Assembly (NCBI GenBank): GCA_010405405.1 | Contig: MU004231.1 | Location: 1,695,386-1,759,385 of the forward strand | From: Microthyrium microscopicum | Lineage: Eukaryota > Ascomycota > Dothideomycetes > Microthyriales > Microthyriaceae | Length of the DNA stretch: 64,000 bases | Direction: 5' to 3' | Shown: piece after piece, positions 23,237 to 34,904 of the stretch | How the letters are laid out: the number at the start of each line of letters is the position of its first letter | How positions within the stretch are numbered: position 1 is the stretch's first letter | Program-made: the position numbers and the translations under genes | The notes under the pieces: model-generated | Seen by the model: the letters and a program-made list of their open reading frames with translations, nothing else | The model's database searches: none | What the model was told of the DNA's origin: nothing

Positions 23237-24128
23237 GGTGAGAATAAATTAGCTTCTGATAATCCGTAATAGCAGTAAAAGAAGATGAAACAGAAACTGA
23301 CTGATGTTGGTGTTCTCCCGTACGAGGGATGGCATTGCTTTTATATGTATGTCCTCATCAATGACTGTCATTTGTTCCTGTCTCACATGGCTTTCTCTTC
23401 CATAAAAATTCAAAGAGAAAGTATCAGGCAATGAGTATATCGTATATCGATATCAAATACAATTAGTCCCAACAGATCGTGCGCTTGAAAGATACTGAGT
23501 CTTTGCAGTCAATCACACAAGGAAGGAATTTGTAGCTATTATTTCAATTTGCAACAGAAGACTACTCGTTTTCATTTCGTCTACTGCTGATCAATGTACT
23601 CGAATTCCACACCAGCCAGGCGATCGAGTCAGTCATCTCGCCCATCTCGCCTTGCTATTCACGTGAAAAGTGGGCACAACCTTACACCACAAGACCTGAT
23701 CAAGCCTCAACGTGGACTCGTTCTGGCTTCGATTGTGTCAGACGCGGTCTAGTCATAGGACATATAACCATTTCAATAGAGCCTGTTGCTGGCGAGTCCT
23801 TGATTATTGCCAAGTGCTCCTTTTTGATAGCGAGGATCTGCTTAGCAATCCTCGGGCCCTTCTGCAACTGAATTTGAATTTCCTCCGGAGTGTCGAGAGC
23901 GGGAGCGCGAAATCTTACTCAGACTCCCAAGAATGCCTACGTGGATATGAGCTAGACGATACGAGATCATCTTTGGTGGTCGCATACATCATTGTTTCCT
24001 TTAGGTATATACGCTTCGCCGAGTTTGATGGAGTTGGTGCCTTCATGGAGTTTATTCTTCATCTTTTGAAGGTAGCATCGATGACCGCTGTTGGTCTAAT
24101 GAATGTGTTGAGGTTGCCTCACTGCAGC
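23237..24128. other. Intergenic, nothing recognised
   Basis: Upstream region of the exonuclease-fold gene. The plus-strand open frame 23712-24134 starts on GTG and resembles no family. It reaches into the end of the YwbE-domain gene on the other strand, so I treat it as chance. Confidence 0.5.
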
Positions 24129-24710
24129 TCATGAAAGAGAAGCCAAAACTGTCCGTGCTTCGGAGACTGAACCATAATCACTGAGAATGGCTGCTATCAA
24201 CGCCGAATCTGTAGCAGGAAATTCATTTTCGAGATGAGCTTGATCTGACATGTCTTCTTTTTTCCCGTCGGTCCCTACTGCCAGTTTTTGATGTGGTGGA
24301 GAGATAGGTACCGAAAACTCGGTTTCCGGAGCACTGGCCGCGTTCTTCTTGTTTTTCTTCTTTTGGTTACGCGATGGTGCTTTGATGTAGTCTGAGAGAC
24401 TGCTGGACGCAGTTGCTGGAGCTTCAGTCTTTCTGAAATCTTCTTGGAATTTGTAAGGACTTGTTAGATTATGGCGCGCATCCAAGCTGTTTTGTACCAA
24501 AACATTAGGATTATCGCCCGTGTTCAGTGACTGCACTCTGCCCACGGCTCCGGTCTGAAGCCTAACCTTTATACCACGAGGGTGGTCGCCTTTGGTCAAG
24601 ATGTCTGCAATAACGCCTGTGGTGAGCTTTCCAGTGGGCTGGTCGGCCTTGAGAACGATATTTACAAGCCGGCCGGGGCCTAGAGTAGAGTACTTTGGAA
24701 CTGGCGCCAT
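24129..24710 (-). CDS. YwbE-domain (DUF2196) protein
   Basis: One exon, 193 residues. The N-terminal 60 residues (GRLVNIVLKADQPTGKLTTGVIADILTKGDHPRGIKVRLQTGAVGRVQ) are a typical YwbE domain, a small beta-barrel widespread in bacteria and fungi with no firmly assigned activity. The middle has a Lys/Asn-rich basic run (NQKKKNKKN). The last 40 residues (FPATDSALIAAILSDYG-VSEARTVLASLS) look like a CUE/UBA-type three-helix ubiquitin-binding module, as found at this place in fungal members of the family; this is inference from the D-ALI-AIL-DYG pattern. ATG 24710 opens the domain directly. Confidence 0.8.
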   Translation of the reverse strand: MAPVPKYSTLGPGRLVNIVLKADQPTGKLTTGVIADILTKGDHPRGIKVRLQTGAVGRVQSLNTGDNPNVLVQNSLDARHNLTSPYKFQEDFRKTEAPATASSSLSDYIKAPSRNQKKKNKKNAASAPETEFSVPISPPHQKLAVGTDGKKEDMSDQAHLENEFPATDSALIAAILSDYGSVSEARTVLASLS

Positions 24711-26065
24711 TGGTTTGTCTAGCTTGGGATGATATTATACGATTGACGTTGTGCTGAAAAGTGTTTTGGAATATGAAGTGGCAGTTTGTGGCGTAGATCT
24801 CGCGCTAGCATGTGACAGGGATCAAGGTTAGAGTACTTTACCCGTAGTCCATTCTTGATGGACAGCTATATTTCGTCCGAAAATGGCAGTAGAAAAGCTT
24901 CATGTTTCTATACAGGAATCCGGGTCTTTTGATTATTCAACTTAAATGAACCTGTTTTGGGCTCTCAAAGTTTAGTGTGACGAGAATTTGTGCTCTTGGA
25001 CGAAAACGTTCAATCATCAAATGATCTTCGCCAAGCCAACACGTGAGATTGGAATATTCGTTAGTCTTGCATCTGGTTGAAAGAACGGCTTGGCGAGCGT
25101 TGAATCTGAGTGGTATGGCCACAACGGCATGGCAAAATGAAGGGCGTGCTCCCATCAACTCTGATGGCGCCCCGAGGCTACGGTCTGTTGTCGAGTGCTT
25201 TATTTGCCATAAAGGGCGTTCGGATTAGGAGTATTTATCAGATACGATGGGAATTAAAGCCCTGTTGGTTAGCAGCGCTGGTGGTAGCCATCAGAGTTGT
25301 TGGGAGTATACCATTTATTTTGCCATGCCGTTGGGTCATTAGCCCGTTAACGTGTACCGAGCAGCCTGATACACTAGGATAGCTTTCTGGGTCAACTGGA
25401 ACATCATTGAGCCAACACATTTCGCAGACATGCATCATGTGTAGTAAATCCGGTCACTGGCGATCAGGCTGAGAATCTTCCTCCAGGCAAATGGTGGATA
25501 TGTGTAAGTTCTAAACATGGAATGAGAGCCTGCTGTTAGGTTCAGTTTCGATTCGCTCAAGAGCAAGTATATCCCTACCATTGCCATTGACTGCCTCGTA
25601 ATATGCGAGCCTAAATTCGGCTTCGTGTCTTGACTGAGCTAATCAACTTCTGTAAAAGTCTGTGTGCCTTGTGTTGTGTACGGGTGTATTCTTTCTGCAA
25701 TGAGACTAGATTGGGAATACCATGTCAGCCTTGTGCAGTAGATACTTCACGCAACCGGACCTAAGCTTCAAGCGGCCCACTCGAATACTCAAACCCAAGA
25801 AAAGCACAACTTAGGATTGATTCCGTAGAACTTGGCAACCGTAAGATCAAGTGGATAGTGTCATGATCATACCTAACTCTTGTTTACCCAGAAAATCATA
25901 GACTAATGAACCCTCTTCAGCGCGGTTGGCCGCAAACTCGGTCGGCCAGCAATATTCAACCATTGCAGTCGCTCGACACTGGTCAACGGAAAACTGCTCG
26001 GTTTCCATTTCTCTCACAACCTTGTCTTCAATCTGGGTTCGATACTACCTTAGACACTACGAAAT
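24711..26065. other. Divergent intergenic region with a foldback repeat
   Basis: The YwbE gene (-) and the RBR ligase gene (+) diverge across 1.35 kb. Except for the 46-bp inverted repeat described separately, I found no gene. The plus frame 25906-26157 overlaps the start of the ligase in another phase and might contribute an upstream exon, but no splice pair supports that. Confidence 0.5.
25123..25332. repeat. 46-bp imperfect inverted repeat with 118-bp spacer (MITE-like remnant)
   Basis: The left arm 25123-25168 and the reverse complement of the right arm 25287-25332 align without gaps. Both begin AACGGCATGGCAAAAT and end CAACTCTGATGGC, with about six differences between. Most differences are C/T or G/A transitions, as expected if RIP acted on a repeat. 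Two inverted fragments of one element, or the arms of a short non-autonomous foldback transposon, would explain it. Confidence 0.75.
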
Positions 26066-27365
26066 ATGACAATCACGAATCACCCATCAAGCTACCTAAG
26101 CAATACAGACACCTCGTCCGGAAAGCCAAGCGCTGTTTCACCTGCCATTGGTCCTAACAACGCATCACCATCAAATATGCATCGACAGAGATCAGAGGAT
26201 ACTAAGCGTCAACCTCCACCGAAGCCGAGCCTGATTACTGTCATTGACATTCGGAGTTGGCCTGTTACTAAGCTGAAGATAGTTCTGGATGACTTGAAGC
26301 AGCTGGAGCATGCAATCGACCCGGAAGCCACCCCAAGATTAACAGTTAACGAGTACCAAATCAGATCAAACTTGATTTCATTAATGAAAGAGTTTCAAAA
26401 TACTGTTTGCGACAACTCCTTCAGTCCCAGGTCCAAAACAGAAAGATTGAAACTATATCAAGAGCTCAGTAGTCAACTCTACACCATTTGGGAGAGAAAC
26501 AACAGAACTGTCTGCCATTCATGTGTTGTCTGTGGGGAGGTTAAGAAGCAGCATCACTTCAACTTGCCACCAACTGAAAGGTGCTCTCATCCAAACCGAT
26601 GCTGCAGGGACTGTTTGTCAAAGTGGTAGGTTTTTGACGTATTCATGGTCTTTTCTAATCTCGAAGTCTTCACTTTGTGCAATCGACTTATTTCTCATCT
26701 TCGTCGACTTCTGCATTGTTATGAGCTAATCAAGTTCAGGACTACCACTCAGTTCGAATCTCAAGGCTGGGATCATATCAGATGTCCGGAATGCCCTGAG
26801 ATTTTGGGGCGATACGATTTCAAAGAAGTGGCGCCAAAGTCAATATATAAGAAGTAAGATTGTGAGAATTTTTCATGGAAATGCGATACTTAAGATCCTC
26901 AGATATAAATCGCTCCGTAATCGATCGATACTTAGCTCCGACCCAGACTGGCACTGGTGTCTATCAAGCAAATGTAATGCAGGTAAAGTGCACTGTCCAT
27001 CGTTACATGGGCCCAAGTACGTATGCGATAAATGCGGGCACAAAGCTTGCATAACACATATGACAAAATGGCACTCGAACGAGGATTGTGTTGAATTCGA
27101 TGACCGTGTAACTGGCAAAACAGCCCAGCGAAAGCGTGATGCAGAAAATGCGAGCGAGCGGTGGAAAGGCAAACAGGCCAAATTATGCTATCACTGTGAT
27201 GTTGTTATTCATAAAATAAGTGGCTGTAATGCCATGCATTGTAGGTTCATGTCGAAGGTCGTGAAAATTCCGCTTCGCTAAATGTCACCAGGCACAAATT
27301 GCAATAAAAGCTTCGATTGGGCAAAAGCTCAAGCGTATAGACCAACATTTGTTGAGACTGCATGA
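26066..27365 (+). CDS. RBR (RING-IBR-RING)-type E3 ubiquitin ligase, atypical RING2
   Basis: Four exons (26066-26625, 26740-26853, 26903-27240, 27292-27365) give 361 residues. RING1 (about 152-205) has C-VVCGE, C-SHPNRCCRDC and CPEC ligands and spans intron 1. The IBR (about 236-280) shows CLSSKCNAGKVHCPSLHGPKYVCDKCGHKAC-TH-KWH. RING2 (about 310-345) has CYHC-(9)-C-NAMHC-TNC; the Cys of the SGCNAM motif corresponds to the catalytic ubiquitin-accepting Cys of the family. The usual following FCW-C is FDWAKA, so the last two zinc ligands are missing and the protein ends 15 residues later. The last intron was placed with a GTAGGT donor because it alone restores the C-TNC pair. RBR ligases pass ubiquitin from E2 through this Cys to the target; whether this one still does is uncertain. 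Confidence 0.8.
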
Positions 27366-27686
27366 AAGGCTGCGCCTAAGAACCAGAAGAGTCCAGAGTA
27401 GGCGAGAGTGAGCACATATATGAAGTTCAATTGGGAGTAGCTTCAAGAAATCATGTCATAATCCATCGACTCTGTTTCAGTGTTCGAGAACCGTTTGTCT
27501 GACTGATAATGGATCTGATTGGATGTCTTACAATAAGAATACAATTCTATGTCAACTGAGAAGTATTAAGGTGGTGTATAAAAAAACATGAGAAAGAAAA
27601 CATAATCCAGTGCTGACTTCGTAGAACGAATCGACTTGATTCATGAAACCCCTATCCCATTTCCATTAATTACATGCTTGATGGTC
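27366..27686. other. Convergent 3' spacer
   Basis: About 320 bp between the stop codons of the ligase gene (+) and the PAN/Ser-rich gene (-). No further feature was seen. Confidence 0.6.
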
Positions 27687-30600
27687 TTAACGAGTGGAAC
27701 TAGCAGGCTTGGTGGATGTGCTGAAAGTTGTTCTTGTGGAGGAGCTGGTCACTGATGACGAGGCTACCAAAGGAGCATAAGGAGGACAGTAGGTGTCGGT
27801 AGTAGCAGGCTTGGTCGATGTTGTACCCACGCGCACCATGACTTGACCGTTAGTCTTTGGCACAATAGCGAAGCCAGCAGTGCTGTACAGCAAGCATGCA
27901 GTTGCTTGCGTAGTTCCAGTGAAATCGACACCGGCACAGTCAGCAGCAGCAATACAGGCTTGAAGACATGAAGCATCGCTCAAGGAGCTGGACCCAGGAC
28001 CCAATTTGGCTGTTACGGTAGTTGCCGTTAAACCGTAGCCGCAGAAATTCTTGAACCACCTTGTGGTCGAGCCGCTGGTTTGGCTGCCGCATTGTAGGCT
28101 ATTGGATGAGGTGCCTGAGCAGCTGACAGTTGTAATTGTTGCACCAGGGCAAGTCGCAGGGCATGCGGAGGCAGATGGTGCTGCGCTGCTGCTGCTGCTG
28201 GATGCGGGTTTAGACGAGGAAGAGGAGATAAGTGAGCTTGACGATGCCTTCGTCGACGATGACGATACAACTGAGCTTGAAGATATCTTGGTCGAAGATG
28301 AAGACTTGACTGAGCTCGATGAAGTAAAGGAGCTTGAGGTCACACCTGGTGCACTGGTTGAAGGAATCGAGCTCGATGCTGCGGGAGAGGCTGAGGATGA
28401 AGTGGCAATACTGCTGGTCGCTTGACTGCTAGTAGCAACGACAGAACTCACCGAAGAGCTTGCACTGTCGCTAGAGCTAGCAATAGCACTTGAGGAGCTG
28501 GGGACATCGCTAGAAGAGCTAGGGATATCGCTAGAAGAGCTTGGAACGTCGCTGGAAGAGCTTGGAATGTCGCTGGAAGAACTTGGAACGTCGCTGGAAG
28601 AACTTGGAGAGCTGGAGGAACTGGCAATGTCACTAGAGCTGGAAGAACTTGGAGAGCTGGAAGAACTGGCAATGTCACTAGAGCTGGAAGAACTTGGNNN
28701 NNNNNNNNNNNNNNNNNNNNNNNNNNNNNNNNNNNNNNNNNNNNNNNNNNNNNNNNNNNNNNNNNNNNNNNNNNNNNNNNNNGAACTGGCAATGTCACTA
28801 GAGCTGGAAGAACTTGGAGAGCTGGAAGAACTGGCAATGTCACTAGAGCTGGAAGAACTTGGCGAGCTGGAGGAACTGGCAATATCGCTGGAGCTGGAAC
28901 CTGAACTTGGAGAGCTGGAGGAACTGGCAATGTCACTAGAGCTGGAAGAACTTGGAGAGCTGGAGGAACTAGCAATATCGCTAGAGCTGGAAGAGCTTGG
29001 GGGGCTGGAGGAACTTGGCACGCTGGAGGAGCTGACAACATCGCTGGAAGAGCTGACGTCGGAGGAAGTTGCCACAGCGCTGGAAGACGCGGGAGAAGAA
29101 CTTGAGCTCATGTCAGAAGATGATGCAATGCTACTAGAGCTTGCGACGCTTGATGAGTCCGTGGCTGAAGCTGAAGAAGAGACTACCGAGCTTGAGGTTG
29201 AGGCAAAGCATGCGAGATCATAAAAGTGATAAGGTGACGCTGTGTTGGAGACCCAGTTTCCTGCAACGACAGCTGTGTACAAAAGGCACTCCGTGCCGCC
29301 AAATGTGAGTGACAAGCAGCCAGCCTCTGATTGGCAAAGAGCAGCGCAAGAAGCTACGTCGGCAACATTTCCATCGTATAAGAATGATGCAGGTTTGCCC
29401 TGATCATAACCCGCCAGATTGCAGCTTGAGCTGGACGCGCTTGGGGCGCTGCTTGATGAAGTAATGGTAGCTGAAATGCTGCTAGAACTGTCAACACTGC
29501 TAGTGGAAATTTGCGAGGCAGAGTCAGTTGAGGATGCTGTGGAAGAACCACTAGACATTGACGAAGAGGAAGAAGTCGACGAGAAACATGCGAGGTCGTA
29601 AAAGATGTAAGATGAACTGGGGTTCGAAATGAAGTTTCCAGCAACAACAGCTTGGTATGTAAGACACTCGGTGCCACTGCCGCCGAACGCAAAGGCGAGG
29701 CATGATCCCAAGCCTCTGCATTCCGCAGCGCATGCAGCCACGTCGGCAGTGTTTCCATCGTAAGTGTAGGCCAGAGGGGATTTGTTGTCATAGCCTGCCA
29801 TACCACACGATGCAGATACGGATGGAGCAGCAGAGCTTGAAGTGGTCGACGAGATGCTGGAAGATATATCTGAGGAGGAGCTGCTAGAGGCTGCAGTACT
29901 TGAGCTAGATAGGTCGCTTGAGGAAGAGGACGCACTAGACGAGACCTCGGAGGATGAAGCAGTGCTTGATATAGACGAAGTCTCAGATGACGAGGCTGTG
30001 CTGGACGCAGTTGAAGATACGTCAGAAGAACTTGCTGAGCTTGAAGCAGTTGACGACACTTCAGATGATGAAGCGGTGCTGGAAGCAGTTGAAGATACGT
30101 CGGAAGAACTCGCTGAGCTTGAAACGGTTGACGACACTTCAGATGATGAAGCGGTGCTGGAAGCAGTTGAAGATACGTCGGAAGAACTCGCTGAGCTTGA
30201 AGCAGTTGACGACAATTCAGATGATGAAGCGGTGCTGGAAGCAGTTGAAGATACGTCGGAAGAACTCGCTGAGCTTGAAACGGTTGACGACACTTCAGAT
30301 GATGAAGCTGTGCTGGAAGCAGTTGAAGATACGTCGGAAGAACTCGCTAAGCTTGAAACGGTTGACGACACTTCAGATGATGAAGCGGTGCTGGAAGCGG
30401 TTGAAGATACATCGGAAGAAGTTGCTGAGCTCGAAACTTTTGACGACACATCAGATGATGATGCTGTGCTGGAAGCAGTTGACGATACTTCGGAAGAGGA
30501 GGCGGTACTTGATGAGCTCTCGGTCGATGATGCAGTGGAAGACACGGTGGAAGACATATCAGATGAAGCCGTGGATGAGACAGTAGAGGAAGAAGCGGTT

Positions 30601-32233
30601 GAGGAAGGTACAGACGAGCTTGTAGAAGAGCTCAAGTCTGAACTGCTTGAAGTAGCCGATGAACTGGCTGAACTTGATTCTGTTGAACTGACATCTGAGC
30701 TTGAGCTAGATGCTGAGCTAGATGCTGAGCTGGATGCCGAGCTGGATGCCGAGCTGGTGGCGGAAGAATCTACAGAAGAAGAGCTGCTAGCTGATGATGA
30801 GATATCAGAGCTACTGGCGGAGCTTGATGCTGCGGAACTGGTCGCGGAACTTGATACGGCAGAACTAGTTGCGGAGCTTGATACAGTCGAACTGCCGGCC
30901 GAGGAGACATCAGAGCTGGTCGCGGAGCTTGAGGCAGAGCTACTAGCTGCTGATGATGATATATCAGAGCTCGTCGCGGAACTCGATGTAGCAGAGCTGG
31001 TGACCGACGAGGAGACTGCTGAGCTGGAGCTGGAGCTGGACACGGCAGAGCTAATCGCAGATGAGGAAGCAGAACTTGATACTACAGAGCTGCTGCTGGC
31101 CGATGAAGAAATGGCGGAACTGCTGGCCGACGACGAAATGGAGGAACTAGTAGCCGGAGCGCTCGATGAACTGCTCGCGACAACGAAGCACGAAATGTCG
31201 TAAAACTTGTATGGTGAGGCTGTGTTGGTGTTTAGGTTTCCAGTCACTGCACCCTTGTACAAGAGACACGTATTTGAGCCAACGGCGAAGGACAAGCAGC
31301 CGGTGTTGGCTTTGCAATACGCTGTACATCCCGCAAGCGTTATCTGCGCCGCCGTGGTACTAACAAGGTAGGCTGGAAATCTGTTAGCATAAGAGTACGA
31401 CCAAAATTATCGACTTGAAAAGACCATTTGGTCATTTCGCGAGAAACCGCAAAACATGCAAACACCCATCTCATTCGGTGGGAGCCATAGCTCTCGATAG
31501 AAGTGCATTGCACGGTGCCCATCAAATGCGATGTGAGATGTCATGTCCTTGGTCTTATCGTATGTCATCAAGATGTGTGATGAGAAACCAGGGCTATCTT
31601 ACCGGCCGGCTTTTGGTTGTCATATCCGGCGGTTCCACAAATTCCTGATCCCAGTGGAGCTGGCGCGCTTGATGTTGATGACTTGATGCTCGAACTTGAG
31701 GAAGGCTTGACACTGGACGTTGACGATGGCTTGACGGAAGAGGAGCTCGAAGGTTTGACACTCGAAGTAGAAGCAGGTTTGCTAGAGCTGGATGGCTTGA
31801 TACTAGAAGTTGAGGATGACTTGACTGAAGAGCTCGAGGCTTTGACGCTTGAAGATGACGCTGGCTTGGAAGAAGTCGACGTTGGCTTGATAGAAGATGT
31901 TGTTGCTACACATGAGCGGTCATAGAAGGCATAGGGAGAGGCCGTGTTTGCCATGAAATTATTGGTACTAGTCAAGGTAAGCATTAAATCATATCATTCG
32001 TGATGTAGAGACCCATACGTAGGGACTGTATAAAGAAGGCAAGTGGCAGATCCAAACGCGAAGGATTGGCAAGTTGTATCTGCTAAACATTTTGTCCCAC
32101 AGGCAGTATATGTTGCTGCTGCTGACACAGAATACGCGAAGGTGCCGCCATCATATCCTTTGGCTCCACAAGCAGCAGACTGCGCGGTGGCAGCAAGTGC
32201 TGCGACGAGCCCGACTGACAGAAACGAAGGCAT
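27687..32233 (-). CDS. Giant secreted mucin-like protein with PAN/apple-like modules and Ser-rich linkers
   Basis: Three exons, 32233-32019, 31967-31603 and 31372-27687, give about 1421 residues including a stretch of unknown bases. A signal peptide (MPSFLSVGLVAALAATAQSA) is followed by four cysteine modules, each C-x-x-GYD ... C-x3-C ... C-x-SFAFG ... CL-Y ... NTASPY-FYD-x-C, near 32170-31905, 31640-31180, 29820-29580 and 29425-29205. They resemble fungal PAN/apple-like adhesive domains. Between them are linkers of almost pure Ser with Thr, Ala, Val, Asp, likely heavily O-glycosylated. A distinct Cys-rich domain (about 28165-27760) ends the protein. There is no C-terminal hydrophobic GPI signal, so it is probably a secreted or wall-bound protein. 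The intron 2 acceptor was set at TTTCCAG, because the nearer AG gives a stop. Copy number of linker repeats is uncertain because of the gap. Confidence 0.8.
28500..28995 (-). repeat. Coding minisatellite, about 42-bp units (SSSS-DIAS)
   Basis: Within the Ser-rich linker, units encoding SPSSSSSSDIASSSSS follow each other head to tail with small length changes. The unknown-base run falls inside this array, so the true number of units cannot be read. Confidence 0.8.
28698..28782. other. Assembly gap (85 N)
   Basis: An 85-base run of N inside the repeat array of the PAN/Ser-rich gene. Identical repeat units sit on both sides, so the gap probably reflects a repeat the assembler could not resolve. 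The frame as written continues across it, which may be accidental. Confidence 0.95.
29990..30480 (-). repeat. Coding tandem repeat, 78-bp (26-residue) units
   Basis: The block AAGC-GTGCTGGAAGC begins at 30071, 30149, 30227, 30305 and 30383, exactly 78 bp apart, with degenerate units on either side. The protein repeat is Ser/Thr-rich with a recurring SSE(V/L)SST-SS pattern. The near identity of neighbouring units suggests recent expansion. Confidence 0.88.
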
Positions 32234-34904
32234 TACTATAAAACGAATGTTAAAAGAAAGACAATCAAGAGCAATAACGAGTGTACTCCGAAGGGAAGAA
32301 AGTGACGAGAAGAGGAAACAGAGAAGGAGTAATATTTCTACAAGATTAGAAAAACAACACTACGGCCATCTCCATGCTTAGACAGAGCAACTACCAAATC
32401 AAGCACTCCTTTCTTGTTAGCATTTGGTGCAATCGATGCCAAGTCCAAAGCAAAAGAACTGAAGCTGTCGCGACTCTGGAAATGCGCCATGGGCGGCGCC
32501 ACATGTTGGTCTAGATTGGTCGAAGAAATCGATTTGCAGTAAATCCAAGGTCCTTGTGAAGGGTGGATCTAGAATCCTAGATCAATTCATAGTGGCTCGC
32601 GTGTCTCGCGTGCGTAGCAGCGGGACCCCCGTCTTTCTTCAAGCCACTATTGACTCCAAACTGTTGGGCTGTAGTGCGACTTCACTTTTTACAGTTCCAG
32701 CCTCAAGTCGCAATCGACTAGCATCATAGAAGAAAGTCGGTAATGGATCATGCAGGAGCGCCTAAGGTCATGAAGGCTTGAGAGATTATCAAAGTCGCAT
32801 TAAAGGTTCATGGTGATTGATATGGTTGAGATGTTGAAAAGAGCCGCAAAGTGCAGGTAAGGAGTAATGAGATTGAGGAAGTTAAAATCTGGCGCTAGTC
32901 TCTTTACAGCCGAGCATTCGCCGCTTTCCCCCTTTTTGGCTGTTGCTTCCAAGATCCTGCAACTTTTGATTTTCCAAGTTCCGTTCCTGGGGACCTGTGG
33001 ACGGCCAGACGGAATCAGCGGCTATATTTTTGTACCTGCAGCAGTGCATGATCCAATCATCCAACCAGAGAACCATGTGGGGGTGAAACCTGATTCTCAT
33101 GGCCTTTCAAGGCTCCAAGGTCATTGATTGATCGTTCTGACGCTATCAGTATCGCGAGTTCTTGCAGCTGCCTCATCACATTCACAATTCACAACTCCGC
33201 ACGCCGTGCAGCTCATTGAAGAGAAAAAGCCGACAGAGCTGCCAGCTGTATGCATTGTGAATCTGCGACTGACCAAGAGATAACAATCAGTACTAAACTT
33301 CGACTTACTTGACTCAGATCGCTACGCCTTGATAGCGAACTCCCGTTTCTTTGAAGTTACCGACATGTCTGAAAACTGAACGCGACGCGTTCGTTGATAC
33401 TCTCTTCAATGCTCGCCGCCGCCGCTCGGCGTATTACCGACACTCGGCCTGGCAGCCCTGGCTTGGTTTGTCGCCATTGAGTTCTCGACTAAAACCGATG
33501 CGTCTTTACTTATCTAGGTCGATGGGTAAACTTTTCCATGAGTTTGATCCCTATCAATCTGTTGGATGTCCTTCACGACACATTCGATGTACAAACCTTA
33601 GTAGACTCGACCTTGCTTTAGCCAAATACCCTCTTAACTATCAAAATGCTCTTTTATTTTGCCGCTAATCTTATCGACCTTGGCTCTTCTTGGATTCAAG
33701 GCCTCAGTTCGACCGAAATGGGCACGGACCTACTACTTGCTTTTCGAGCTGCACCGAGCTGAAATCAGACAGACATAACAGGTTTACTTTTTAGGTTGGC
33801 TTTTAAAAGCCATATGCTCGTCGTACAAAAGAAACGAGGTGAACACTGAAGCCAACTCAGGTTGAGATTCGACTTGAGGCAGCTTCATGACTTATTCCGC
33901 GCAAATGCTTCCCAAGTCCCATCAGGCAAATACTCATCTCCTGAACGCTCATGCGTTGTGAGAGGGAAGCTTCACAGCCGGCGCCCTTTTCGCGGTGAAG
34001 TCAGCCATAGTCAATAATACTGACAGACATCGGGCACACTGCTCTATAAGAGGTTGCCAAAGAAAAACACGATCAGCAACTTGAAAGACAATTCGTGTTG
34101 ACTGCAAGATTGTTCCATATTGTCAATTCCCAAGTTTTGGTGGCAAAACAACATAGATTGAGATGCGCGAACTGGCAGCGCGACATTGCCTGGGCAGAAA
34201 AACACGATGTATTGAAATTGGCGAACAATCCAGGAAGTAGTGTCAAGAACGGAGCCATTCTCTGTTTATAGAATAACCAAGCTTGTTCTTATTGAGTTGG
34301 CTTGGGAGAAACCTGGGTGGATCATATGAGCACCTTTTTTGGATCACTCTAAATTGATTTAGATGAAGGCCTGGGTCATGTTGCGCTCGAATTGACTGCG
34401 ATGGCAAGCCGTTGGTTCTAAGAGTTATGCTGGAAGGTATCGACTTTCCTGCAAAGTACTTGGAGAAGGAACTCCTTTTGTTGGTGAATTTTTCCCTTTG
34501 ATACTTTACACCGCAATTCTCACGAATACCAATTAACTCGATTGTGATAGGACGAAAACAACCTTGTATAGGGTCCAGTCGCAAGTGGTCGATGCCAAAG
34601 ATTCTAGGTTACGATGTTAAAGGTTTTAGGTTATACCTTTCATGCACAATCTAACCATGTCGGTTAATCTATTAATGATCTCGGAGCCTACCTGATCGGC
34701 AAAATTCAACCCGGCAAAGAAACTTCTCCAGATATATAGATGGGCTTCTATTCGACTCACATCCTTCGCATGAGCTAAAAGGGGACACGACACGACAAGA
34801 CAGCAACCGGTCCCGTTGAAGGTCGCTAAAGGGATATGTTAGGGTTTTGCACGATTGAGGTCTAAATTTCACCTTGGTTCTGTATCAATCATTGTGACAG
34901 AATC
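32234..34904. other. Intergenic 2.7 kb, nothing recognised
   Basis: It is the divergent space between the PAN/Ser-rich gene (-) and the beta-galactosidase gene (+). A 9-bp inverted repeat (ATAGTGGCT at about 32589, AGCCACTAT at about 32642) was noticed. Open frames such as 33351-33668 (+) and 34243-34584 (-) show no family motif and begin on non-ATG codons or lack neighbouring exons. Confidence 0.5.

Noticed and set aside
25906-26157. Upstream exon of the RBR ligase gene
   Set aside because: The frame is out of phase with the main exon and no donor/acceptor pair joins them convincingly.
28051-29223. Two further long plus-strand frames in the same gene
   Set aside because: Same antisense effect of the Ser-rich linker, interrupted by the assembly gap.
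29842-31203. 453-codon acidic open frame on the plus strand
   Set aside because: It is exactly antisense to the Ser-rich repeats; Ser codons read backwards give Glu, Asp, Leu and Ala without stops. No domain, no exon context.
32589-32650. 9-bp inverted repeat as a terminator or element
   Set aside because: Short arms with a 44-bp loop are expected by chance in 64 kb.
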